Shown here one piece after another: positions 11,106 to 19,151 of a DNA stretch of 45,413 nt. Source of the stretch: a virus; the IMG/VR virus record IMGVR_UViG_3300010885_008157, positions 1 to 45,413 of that record. One strand, written 5' to 3'. Positions within the stretch are counted from its first letter, which is position 1; every line of letters starts with the position of its first letter. Under the pieces are notes generated by a model, which was not told the DNA's origin, did no database searches, and worked only from the letters and a program-made list of their open reading frames with translations. The position numbers were made by a program, and so were the translations under genes.

Positions 11106-13204
11106 GCAAGCTTATCATTGACGGTCGTGAAATCAGTATTGACGATCAGTTGCGTGACCTAGATCGCTCTGACTGCGAAGATGACTTGTACACATTCTTG
11201 AAAAACGCTTGGAAATACATCGACTCCTCTGAGTTTACAGACGGCTGGCCTATCCAGGCAGTGGCTGATCACTTGCAATCTGTTGCTGACGGGGACATCA
11301 AGCGCCTTATCATCAACATTCCGCCTCGTTGCGCCAAGTCATCGCTGACTTCTGTTGCCTTCCCAGCTTGGGTTTGGGCTCAGCCGTGGTCTGGTCACAC
11401 CTCTGGGCCGGGTATCCAGTTCCTCCACGCCTCATATGCCCAGCAGCTTTCCCTTCGCGACAGCGTGAAGTGCCGCAGACTGATCGAATCACCTTGGTAC
11501 CAGTCTATGTGGGGCGACAGGTTCCGTCTGACCGGGGACCAGAACACCAAAACCCGCTTTGATAACGACAAGGGAGGGTCTCGGTTGTCCACCTCTGTTG
11601 GCTCGGCCCTGACGGGTGAGGGCGGCAACATCATTGTGGTCGATGATCCGAACGCTGCACAGGAAGCTTTCTCTGAGGCATCCATCTATAACACGATTGA
11701 GTGGTGGGACTCGGCTCTCTCCACCCGTCTCAACGACCCAAAGCACGGTTCTTTTGTTGTCATCCAGCAGAGGCTGAGTGAAGAGGACCTGACCGGGCAT
11801 ATTTTGTCCAAAGACATGGGCGAGTGGACCCACCTATGTCTCCCAATGCGTTACGAGTGGAGGCGTCACTCATACTCTTCCCTTGGTTGGCATGACCCTC
11901 GTGGCTTGGATGAGGACGGTGAGCCCCTTATTGAGGTCAATGAGGACGGTGAGCGCGTTCCGGTTGACATTGATGCCGAGATAGAACTGGACAAACGGGA
12001 GGGGACGCTGCTCTGGCCCGAGCGTTTTGGTGAGCGGGAAGTCTCAATTCTTGAGCGGCAGCTTGGACCGTGGGCATCTGCTGGACAGTTGCAGCAAAGG
12101 CCCGAGCCAAAGGGCGGCGGTATCATTAAAAGGGACTGGTGGCAGCCTTGGGATGCTACAAACTACCCAAACATGGACATGATTATTGCCTGTGTGGACA
12201 CGGCGTACACTAAAAAGACAGAAAACGACCCGTCAGCCATGACTGTGTGGGGAATTTTCAGCCAAGACGTGACCGTTCAGTCCCCAAACCATGCTGGTGG
12301 ACGCCACGGAGGGTTAATTTCGTATGAGCGGCCATATACGGAGACAAACCCACGGGTAATGCTCATGTATGCGTGGCAAGGGCGGTACGAATTGCATGAT
12401 CTGGTAAATAAAGTCTCTGAAACGTGCAAAAAAATGAAGGTGGATACGCTTCTGATTGAAAATAAAGCCGCAGGACATTCTGTCGCGCAAGAAATCAAGC
12501 GCATGTACGGGTTTGAGCGGTTTAGCGTGCAGATGTTTGACCCCAAAAGCCAAGATAAGCTGGCTAGGCTATATTCTGTACAGCATTTGTTTGCTGAAGG
12601 GCTGGTTTACGCTCCCAATAAGGCTTGGGCGGAGATGGTCATTCAACAGATTGGGCAGTTTCCCAAAGGCAAACATGATGACCTTTGCCTTATAGGGAAT
12701 ACGCGCATCTTGATGGCAGACGGGGACGAGAAATTGCTTCAAGAAGTCGCCGTTGGAGATATGGTGAGAACTCCCAATGGAACCCAGCGCGTATCTGCAT
12801 CTTCATTGACCGGGATTAAGCCAATTTGGCGCTTAGACTACAGTGGCGGGTCAATAGAAGGAACTGCATTCCACCCGGTCTTTGCCAACGGGAAATGGAG
12901 AGAGCTTGCGTCTTTATCTTTACACGATGTGCTTGCTTCATTGGATACGGGTCTAGGCACGTGTGTGGTAGAAGCCGTCAAGTTCACCCATATTATGCAG
13001 CCAGTCTACAACCTGACAGTTGAGGGAGAAGGTTGCTATTACGCCAACGGTATCTTGGTTCATAACTGCGACACGGTCAGTATGGCCATGAGGCACCTTC
13101 GCGATACCGGCGTCATCCTTCGTCCGACTGAATGGCAGGCCGAGCTTGAGGACAGCTTGCAGTTCAGGGGCGCAAACAAGAGCACTCCGCTTTACCCTGC
13201 GTAG
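11102..13204 (+). CDS. terL: Terminase large subunit (TerL) with intein, 700 aa precursor
   Basis: The ATPase domain has NIPPRCAKSSL near residue 72, a Walker A variant with Ala-Lys-Ser instead of Gly-Lys-Ser/Thr, and Walker B IIVVDDPN near 177. The RNase H-like nuclease domain has ACVDTAYT (about 362), LLIENKAAG (about 450) and the final KHDDL/CDTV acidic motif. It would translocate DNA into the prohead and cut the concatemer. A 127-residue intein (residues 529-655) lies exactly inside the last nuclease motif, so a mature protein of 573 residues needs splicing. Frame and catalytic flanks are intact. It follows the HicA-like gene by ATGA overlap. Confidence 0.95.
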   Translation: MSKLIIDGREISIDDQLRDLDRSDCEDDLYTFLKNAWKYIDSSEFTDGWPIQAVADHLQSVADGDIKRLIINIPPRCAKSSLTSVAFPAWVWAQPWSGHTSGPGIQFLHASYAQQLSLRDSVKCRRLIESPWYQSMWGDRFRLTGDQNTKTRFDNDKGGSRLSTSVGSALTGEGGNIIVVDDPNAAQEAFSEASIYNTIEWWDSALSTRLNDPKHGSFVVIQQRLSEEDLTGHILSKDMGEWTHLCLPMRYEWRRHSYSSLGWHDPRGLDEDGEPLIEVNEDGERVPVDIDAEIELDKREGTLLWPERFGEREVSILERQLGPWASAGQLQQRPEPKGGGIIKRDWWQPWDATNYPNMDMIIACVDTAYTKKTENDPSAMTVWGIFSQDVTVQSPNHAGGRHGGLISYERPYTETNPRVMLMYAWQGRYELHDLVNKVSETCKKMKVDTLLIENKAAGHSVAQEIKRMYGFERFSVQMFDPKSQDKLARLYSVQHLFAEGLVYAPNKAWAEMVIQQIGQFPKGKHDDLCLIGNTRILMADGDEKLLQEVAVGDMVRTPNGTQRVSASSLTGIKPIWRLDYSGGSIEGTAFHPVFANGKWRELASLSLHDVLASLDTGLGTCVVEAVKFTHIMQPVYNLTVEGEGCYYANGILVHNCDTVSMAMRHLRDTGVILRPTEWQAELEDSLQFRGANKSTPLYPA
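12686..13066 (+). mobile_element. Mini-intein in the TerL nuclease motif, 127 aa
   Basis: The insert has the Hint/intein blocks. Block A starts with Cys (CLIGNTRILMADGD, then VAVGDMV), block B is GTAFHPV, block F is VYNLTVEGEGCYYANGILVHN, and block G ends His-Asn followed by extein Cys. All splicing residues are present: Cys1, the block B His (GTxxHP), the terminal His-Asn and Cys+1. At 127 residues there is no room for a homing endonuclease, so it is a mini-intein. It splits KHDDL from CDTVSM, disabling the nuclease until splicing. Confidence 0.93.
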
Positions 13205-13227
13205 AGTTACTGCTACACATTTGTTAT

Positions 13228-13304
13228 CGGGGCGTAGCGCAGTTTGGTAGCGCATCTGCTTTGGGAGCAGAGGGTCAGAGGTTCAAATCCTCTCGCCCCG
13301 ACCA
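13228..13304 (+). tRNA. tRNA-Pro (UGG)
   Basis: The 77-nt sequence folds as a full cloverleaf. The acceptor stem CGGGGCG pairs with CGCCCCG, the T-loop is GTTCAAATC, and the anticodon stem TCTGC/GCAGA encloses TTTGGGA, giving anticodon TGG at 13262-13264. ACCA is encoded at the 3' end. It lies just after TerL, probably in the same transcript. Confidence 0.96.
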
Positions 13305-13315
13305 CTTTAAAACAC

Positions 13316-13391
13316 TCGGGAGTGGCGCAATTGGTGGCGCAGGGGACTTTGAATCCCAAGGTTGAAGGTTCGAGCCCTTCCTCCCGAACCA
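13316..13391 (+). tRNA. tRNA-Gln (UUG)
   Basis: The 76-nt cloverleaf has acceptor stem TCGGGAG/CTCCCGA with the weak U1-A72 pair typical of tRNA-Gln. The anticodon loop CTTTGAA gives anticodon TTG. The T-loop is GTTCGAGCC, and ACCA is encoded. It lies 11 nt after tRNA-Pro. Confidence 0.95.
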
Positions 13392-13393
13392 TT

Positions 13394-13423
13394 TTGTGAT
13401 AAATAATTTAGATATGCTATACT
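13394..13423 (+). promoter_or_regulatory. Sigma70-like extended -10 promoter for the head operon
   Basis: TTGTGA (13394-13399) and TATACT (13418-13423) are 18 bp apart, with TG one base before the -10 (TGCTATACT). Transcription would start near 13430 and include a GC-rich leader before the head genes. Confidence 0.6.
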
Positions 13424-13430
13424 GGACTGG

Positions 13431-13510
13431 CCGCCGTTCGCCCGTGGCAGGCTAAGTCTGTCCGTTCGGTACGGGAATGGCTTGGGGGTCTCCACCGCCG
13501 CCAAACGGGC
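13431..13510 (+). ncRNA. Possible structured leader RNA of the head operon
   Basis: This GC-rich stretch between the promoter and the first head gene has GCCCGT (13440-13445) able to pair with ACGGGC (13505-13510). A CCGT-TCGGT-ACGG hairpin (about 13462-13474) lies inside. It has no start codon of its own. It could be a leader that controls translation. The helices are short, so the fold is uncertain. Confidence 0.3.
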
Positions 13511-13528
13511 TGTTATTTGAGGGGAATC

Positions 13529-13741
13529 ATGTCTCAAGTTCTTGCAAACGCTATCGTGGATACCTTGAAGCCGCCAACCCCCTTGGCCCTTGGCCTTTTT
13601 AAGGTCGAAGTTTGGGGCGTTGAGCCCTACGACTATGTCCGCACATATGAAATCAAGTCAAAGAACGACAATTTGGCAGCGCAGGAAGGTATTAACCGCT
13701 TCGTTGCTGAGATGGAAACACGCACCCAAGCCGAGGTCTAA
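13529..13741 (+). CDS. Hypothetical small protein upstream of the portal, 70 aa
   Basis: The start MSQVLANAIVDTL has AGGGGA 4 nt upstream. The product has a short beta segment (KVEVWGVEPYDYVRTYEIK) and a C-terminal helix (AAQEGINRFVAEMETRTQ). Small proteins of this type often lie just before portal genes of such phages. The family is not named here. It is separated from the portal gene by only 3 nt. Confidence 0.65.
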   Translation: MSQVLANAIVDTLKPPTPLALGLFKVEVWGVEPYDYVRTYEIKSKNDNLAAQEGINRFVAEMETRTQAEV

Positions 13742-13744
13742 GAT

Positions 13745-16081
13745 ATGCCAATGACACCCGGACTAGGGATGAGCCTTCGCCAGCCCGCACCAGAAGAAGA
13801 AATTCTGGATGATTCGGATGTAATCATTGAGATTGAGGAAGACGGCGCTGACAGGCCCGAGATGGATATGGATGGCAACATCCTCCAGATTGAGCACCCT
13901 GACGGCTCCCTAACGATCTCTCTTGATGGCAGACCCATTGGCCAGGCCAAAAAAGAGAGGGACGAGGGGGATTGGTTCCGCAACCTCGTTGACGACATCA
14001 GCGACAGTGAACTCAACCGGATTTCCTCAGACATCATCCGTGGCGTGGACGACGACATCCGCAGCCGTGAGGACTGGATTGAGGACCGCGCTCAGGGGAT
14101 CAAGCTCCTTGGGCTGAAGATTGAAATTCCGGGTCTTTCCGGGGCAACTGACGGCGCTCCAATTGACGGCATGAGCAAAGTCCGCCATCCACTGCTTTTG
14201 GAAGCGGTTCTGCGGTTTCAGGCTAACGCCCGCTCTGAAATGCTCCCGACTGACGGCCCGGTTAAAATCCGCAACGACAGCACGCACGGGTCTTTGGAGC
14301 AGGACCAGAGGGCTACGGCGCTTGAGCGCGACCTGAACCATTACCTGACCAGCATTGCGACTGAGTACTACCCGGACTCAGACCGTATGTTGCTGATGCT
14401 CGGTTTTGGCGGAACGGCCTTCAAGAAGGTCTATTTTTGCCCACTGCGTAACCGTCCGGTCTCCGAAACCGTTGATGCCAATGATCTGATTGTTAACAAC
14501 GCGGCAACAGACCTCAGTAACGCCAAGCGGGTTACCCACCGCACCTACATGCGCCCATCAACGGTCAAGCGCCTGCAAATTCTGGGTGTTTACCGTGACA
14601 CCGAGCTGTCTACGCCACGGACAAGCACCTATGACGCAGTGCAGCGTGAGAAGGCATCCCAGCAGGGTATTGACATCGATTCCTTCAATCCTGAAGACCG
14701 GGATCGCGAAATCTATGAGTGCTACTGCGAACTCGATATCCCCGGCTTTGAGCACACTTGGAAGGGCAAGGAAAGCGGCCTTGAGATTCCTTATCGTGTG
14801 ACAATTGATGTCAGCAGCAAGCAAATCCTCTCGATTGTCCGTAATTTCGATGAGGACGATCAGGAGCTTCCAACCGCCCGCCAGAACTTTGTGAAGTACA
14901 CCTTTGTCCCCGGCATGGGGTTCTATGACATCGGCCTGCTCCACATTCTGGGCAATACGACAAACGCGATCACAGCCGCATGGCGCGAGCTTCTGGACGC
15001 TGGGATGTACAACAACTTCCCCGGCTTCCTGATGGCGGACACGGGTGCGCGTCAAAACACCAACATCTTCCGGGTTCCTCCTGGCGGGGGTGCCTTGGTG
15101 AAGACTGGTGGGATGCCAATCACTCAGGCTGTGATGCCACTGCCTTACAAGGAGCCTTCTGGTGCCTTGATGAACTTGGTCAATCAAATGGCCGAGACGG
15201 GTATGCGCGTGGGCGGTACGTCTGAGGTCATGGTGACCGAGGGCAAGCCTGACGCACCTGTCGGTACAACCCTAGCCATGATTGAGCAGGCCACTAAAAT
15301 CCTCAATTCTGTTCACAAGCGGATGCACAGTTCTCAGTCTGGGGAGTTCAAGCTCCTGACCCGGTGCTTTAAGGAGCACCCAGAGAGCTTCTGGCAAAGG
15401 AACCGTCGCCCAGCCTACCCTTGGGACGAGCAGCAATTCCTTGCGGCGTTGGAAGACTGCGATCTTGTTCCGCAGGCCGACCCGAACACCTCTTCTCAGT
15501 CCCAGCGCCTTATGAAGGTAGCGGCTCTGAAGCAATTGGCGGCAATGAACCCCGCGCTTTATGACCCAGTTGCGGTCGATTCGGCAGCCCTGCAAGCCCT
15601 TGGCTGGTCTAACCCGCAGCAATTCATGGTTCCTGTCTCCGCCCAGAAGGAGCCGCCGCCAGAGCTGCTTCAGGCTCAGGCAAAGATGAAGAACGAGGCC
15701 ATCGAAGCTGAGGCCCGCATGTTGGATTCACAGACCCGTGCCAAGGAAACGGATGCCAAAATCCAAATGGATCAGGCCCGCTTGATGATGGAAACTGGCC
15801 AGAACGACCCCAACCAGCCTCCAGACCCTGCCAAGATTATGGAATTCCAGCTTCGTACTGCTGAAATCCAGCAGCGCAGTCAGGACGCCCAGCTTGATGC
15901 AGTGAACCGTAAGCGTGACCGCGAGAGCCGTGAGCGCCTTGCTGCCATGAAGATGGCCGGAGAACTGGCCGAAAACCCACAGGGTCTTGGAATCGTATCC
16001 CAGATCGTTGATCCCGAAATGCTGAAGCGCCTTGAAGGCAATGAGCCCTCGCTAAACGGCAACCAGACAGGAGAGTTGTGA
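13745..16081 (+). CDS. Portal protein, 778 aa
   Basis: Length, position after TerL and sequence fit the large P22-type portal family. An acidic N-terminus is followed by the clip/stem core with GFGGTAFKKVYF, a long region FVKYTFVPGMGFYDIGLLHI and NNFPGFLMADTGA. Then come EVMVTEGKPDAPVGTTLAMI and a C-terminal helical barrel of Gln, Lys and Glu-rich helices (residues about 640-760). Twelve copies would form the ring at the unique vertex through which DNA is packaged and ejected. The stop codon overlaps the next start by one base. Confidence 0.93.
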   Translation: MPMTPGLGMSLRQPAPEEEILDDSDVIIEIEEDGADRPEMDMDGNILQIEHPDGSLTISLDGRPIGQAKKERDEGDWFRNLVDDISDSELNRISSDIIRGVDDDIRSREDWIEDRAQGIKLLGLKIEIPGLSGATDGAPIDGMSKVRHPLLLEAVLRFQANARSEMLPTDGPVKIRNDSTHGSLEQDQRATALERDLNHYLTSIATEYYPDSDRMLLMLGFGGTAFKKVYFCPLRNRPVSETVDANDLIVNNAATDLSNAKRVTHRTYMRPSTVKRLQILGVYRDTELSTPRTSTYDAVQREKASQQGIDIDSFNPEDRDREIYECYCELDIPGFEHTWKGKESGLEIPYRVTIDVSSKQILSIVRNFDEDDQELPTARQNFVKYTFVPGMGFYDIGLLHILGNTTNAITAAWRELLDAGMYNNFPGFLMADTGARQNTNIFRVPPGGGALVKTGGMPITQAVMPLPYKEPSGALMNLVNQMAETGMRVGGTSEVMVTEGKPDAPVGTTLAMIEQATKILNSVHKRMHSSQSGEFKLLTRCFKEHPESFWQRNRRPAYPWDEQQFLAALEDCDLVPQADPNTSSQSQRLMKVAALKQLAAMNPALYDPVAVDSAALQALGWSNPQQFMVPVSAQKEPPPELLQAQAKMKNEAIEAEARMLDSQTRAKETDAKIQMDQARLMMETGQNDPNQPPDPAKIMEFQLRTAEIQQRSQDAQLDAVNRKRDRESRERLAAMKMAGELAENPQGLGIVSQIVDPEMLKRLEGNEPSLNGNQTGEL

Positions 16082-17034
16082 TGGCCTCGATTGCAGATCA
16101 AGTCTTTGAATACCTTGTCAGCAACGGGGTAGACCCTGAAACTGCAAAGATGCAAGCTGACCGGGTAGAACGCACCCAGTCTCGGCAAGCGGCGACGACA
16201 CCAACGATTCTCGGTGGTGCGGGATCGTTTGCGGGAGCAGTTCCCAAGGCACTTCAACTGGCTCGGGACATGTACAGCGGGTACCGTGGCCTGAGTGGTG
16301 CAGAACGGTTGGCTGGCACTGAGCAGCGTCTTCTTCCTGCCCCCGGTCGCTCGGGTCTCCCAGCAGAAATCAGCCCATCAGGCGTTCCGGCTACTGGCTC
16401 CAACCCTATGCCAGTTAGCACGTCTGCCGCACGCAACGAGCTCATGGGCGAGCCCCGCCTTGTTGGCTCACAGGCCGCTGGCGAAAGTCCGGCTTTTGGC
16501 GCTTCGTTCCGTCCAAACCTGACAAACCCACCACGCACCAACGGAACGTCTGTTCTCCCTATGGCAATGTCGGTTCTCGGTATGCCTAGTGAAGAGGCCC
16601 AGCCAGAGCCTCGCGGGATGTCCCCCGAAGACCTTTTTGACATGCGCCGGGAAGCTATTTCACCGGAAGACCTTATCGGTGGAGAGAGCATTCGCTCGCC
16701 AGTTAACGTGCCACTGCCGCCGCCTCGGCCAAGGAGCCTTGACCGCGCTCCGGCTGATGTTCCGCTGCCACCACCGCGTCCGAGGAGCCTTGACCGTGCT
16801 GCACCACCCCGTCAGGCCGCGCCTCAAGAAATGACGCTGCGTCAACTTTGGGAAGCTGCAAACGAATCGGGGTCGGCAAGTGACTTCTTCCGGGCTGACC
16901 AAGCCATGCAGGCTGCCATGAAGAATTCTCAGGGTGCTCCTGAGGAGCGTAAAGCCGGTGGCGCTGTTGGCGGCAAGGAAGATTCTGTCCGCAAGGCTTT
17001 GGAAATCATTCACCACCTGATTTCTAATCGTTAG
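16081..17034 (+). CDS. Pro-rich virion-associated protein, 317 aa
   Basis: The start ATG at 16081 shares its A with the portal stop (TGATG), and GGAGA is upstream. The N-terminus has a helix (DQVFEYLVSNGVDPETAKMQ), and the middle is disordered. Residues about 205-240 hold two copies of VPLPPPRPRSLDRA. The C-terminus has a helical segment and the tail RKAGGAVGGKEDSVRKALEI. The xxGGxV-helix ending recurs in other virion proteins of this phage. It is probably a minor head or ejection protein. The exact role is unknown. Confidence 0.65.
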   Translation: MASIADQVFEYLVSNGVDPETAKMQADRVERTQSRQAATTPTILGGAGSFAGAVPKALQLARDMYSGYRGLSGAERLAGTEQRLLPAPGRSGLPAEISPSGVPATGSNPMPVSTSAARNELMGEPRLVGSQAAGESPAFGASFRPNLTNPPRTNGTSVLPMAMSVLGMPSEEAQPEPRGMSPEDLFDMRREAISPEDLIGGESIRSPVNVPLPPPRPRSLDRAPADVPLPPPRPRSLDRAAPPRQAAPQEMTLRQLWEAANESGSASDFFRADQAMQAAMKNSQGAPEERKAGGAVGGKEDSVRKALEIIHHLISNR

Positions 17035-17042
17035 GATTTGCC

Positions 17043-19136
17043 ATGGCACAAAGTCGCTCTGTTAGAAATGCCCTGCATGTCGCTAGGCGTATGTATGCAA
17101 CGGACGGCTTTGTGGAACCGTCTATTTCGGCATCCCGGTGGACGGACCCGGAAGAGGTAGAGGCTCCAAAGGGGGCTCTAGAGGAAAAAGCTCGCTTCAT
17201 CCAGAACATCCTGCCTAGCTGGAGCGACTACACCACCAACCTCTCCAAGCAGACCGAGGGTGCGCAAGACATGCGTAACCTTGGTTTGCAGAACATGAAG
17301 TCTGGAAACGTAGGGCAAGCTGTCCTTGGCGGTGCCCAGACGGTTCTTGGCACGGCCCTGCCAGCCTTGGCTCCGGTCGGCGCAGTCTTTGACACGGCGG
17401 TACAGACAGCCAAGCGGATTAGCCCACATGTTGGCCATGCTGTTGAGGTTGCCACTATGGTCAACCCTGACACCCCTTTCATTGGGGCATCAAAGCTTAT
17501 GGGGCTGAGTCGCAACGTTAGCGATCTTGCTCCTGTCGCTGCAATGGCTGGTATCGCATCAAGCGCCCCTCGTGCCGCAGAGAATGCTGTAAGCCTAGCC
17601 AGAGATGTGATGGCACCTCAGCGCAACCTTTCGCCACTTGGCCTTTATAGCCATGGTGCAGAGACTGCCGCCGCCCTTCCGCAAGCAAAGGGAACCCCGG
17701 AACAGTTTCGTGCCATGCTTGAACGGCAGGGCGTTAAGCCTGCGGAGTTTGAAAACTCTGGGTTTGATACTGCGTTTGCTGGTCGCCCGAGCGTCACCCG
17801 CGATGAGATTGCGCAGCACTTCTCAAGGTACACGCCGCAGATTGAAGAGAGGGTTCTTTCTGGAGGGGACGCCAGATACATGAGGCATACTCTTCCGGGT
17901 AGTGAGAACTACCGTGAAGTTCTGCTAAAGTACTCGGCTCCTGACTTTGCAGCCGAGCGCGCTGCGCAGCTTCGGGACGTAAACAAGGAGATGGTCAGCC
18001 TCAAAAAGGCCAGCCGGGGCGTGTCTACCCCTGAATACGAAAGCAAGATGAGCGATCTTGTTAACCGTATGGATGAAATTAACGCCAAGTACCCAAAGAC
18101 TGACAATTTGGAGACATACAAGTCATCCCATTGGAAGGAAGACCCTAACGTCCTTGCTCACCTTCGCATGTCGGATCGCGTTGGCCCCAACGGTGAGAAG
18201 ATTTTGCACATTGAAGAAGCACAATCTGATTGGGGACAATCTGTCCGCAAGGAGGGATTTAGAGACCCTGAGGTAGAGGCCAAAAAAGTTAACCTTGTTC
18301 AGGAAATTGATAAAGTTAAAGAAGCTCGCAGCAAAGCGCTCAATGAGGCTGCTAATGCTCGTCAAGGCAAATATACTGATTTAGATATAGCGGCAGGAAG
18401 GGAAGAGGTTGCTAAAATCTTTGCGGATTTTAACCAAAACCTAAAACCGCTAGAGGAGGCACTTGATTCGCTGCCTAAGTCTGAAAACAATATACGTGGA
18501 CCATACGTCAGCAGGACTCAAGACTGGACAGACCTAGCCATGAAGCGTGTCCTCAAGGAGGCTGCTGAGGGTGGGTATGACAGGGTCATCTGGACGCCCG
18601 GAGCAGAACAGTCGAAGAGGTACAATCTGAGACAATACGTCGATGAGCTTGAATACTCCAAAAACGACAACGGCACATATAACGTAACCCCGTTCAAAAA
18701 CGGCGAGCCTATGACGGGCATTACCCGTCCAGAAATTCCAGAAAGGAAGCTGGAATCTCTTTTTGGACGTGATGTCGCAAATAAAATGAAAAACCAAGAG
18801 GGTACTGTAAGCGGAAACGCTCTGTCCCTATCTGGTGACGACTTGGCTGTCGGCGGCGAGGGCATGAAGTCGTACTACGACCAGATGCTGCCAAAACGGC
18901 TTCAGGAGCTTCTAAAGAAGCACGATAAGTCGGTCAAGGTTGGGATGACTGACGTTATGCTGCCTGATGTTTTTGGAAACCCATCAACAGCAGCCCCCGG
19001 TTTTTTTCTTACTCCGCAAGCGCGTGAGAGCATCCTCCGTGGCCAGCATGTATTTGCAAGTGGTGGTTCTGTTGTTAACCGCGCACTTGTGTTAACATCC
19101 AAGAAGGCTTTACGCCGCCGGGGACGCCCGGAATAA
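17043..19136 (+). CDS. Large polyvalent-type phage protein, 697 aa
   Basis: Residues about 1-220 are Ala/Gly-rich with helical segments, as in internal virion proteins. From about 280 the sequence shows the pattern NYREVLLKYS, SHWKEDPNVLAHLRMSDRV, ILHIEEAQSDWGQ and, later, WTDLAMKRVLKEAAEGGYD, IWTPGAEQSKRYN. This is a well-known domain of large phage polyvalent proteins with conserved E-x-Q-S-D-W, function not established. The C-terminus ends FASGGSVVNRALVLTSKKA. AGGA lies 7 nt before the start. It is probably carried in the virion and delivered with DNA. Confidence 0.75.
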   Translation: MAQSRSVRNALHVARRMYATDGFVEPSISASRWTDPEEVEAPKGALEEKARFIQNILPSWSDYTTNLSKQTEGAQDMRNLGLQNMKSGNVGQAVLGGAQTVLGTALPALAPVGAVFDTAVQTAKRISPHVGHAVEVATMVNPDTPFIGASKLMGLSRNVSDLAPVAAMAGIASSAPRAAENAVSLARDVMAPQRNLSPLGLYSHGAETAAALPQAKGTPEQFRAMLERQGVKPAEFENSGFDTAFAGRPSVTRDEIAQHFSRYTPQIEERVLSGGDARYMRHTLPGSENYREVLLKYSAPDFAAERAAQLRDVNKEMVSLKKASRGVSTPEYESKMSDLVNRMDEINAKYPKTDNLETYKSSHWKEDPNVLAHLRMSDRVGPNGEKILHIEEAQSDWGQSVRKEGFRDPEVEAKKVNLVQEIDKVKEARSKALNEAANARQGKYTDLDIAAGREEVAKIFADFNQNLKPLEEALDSLPKSENNIRGPYVSRTQDWTDLAMKRVLKEAAEGGYDRVIWTPGAEQSKRYNLRQYVDELEYSKNDNGTYNVTPFKNGEPMTGITRPEIPERKLESLFGRDVANKMKNQEGTVSGNALSLSGDDLAVGGEGMKSYYDQMLPKRLQELLKKHDKSVKVGMTDVMLPDVFGNPSTAAPGFFLTPQARESILRGQHVFASGGSVVNRALVLTSKKALRRRGRPE

Positions 19137-19151
19137 CTCCTAGGAGCAGAC

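Noticed and set aside
13424-13510. tmRNA or third tRNA after tRNA-Gln
   Set aside because: The segment ends in CCGCCGCCA-like sequence, but there is no T-loop, no matching acceptor stem and no tag-coding part.
14558-15187. Long leftward frame opposite the portal gene
   Set aside because: Antisense shadow with no known family. Codon pattern follows the portal frame.
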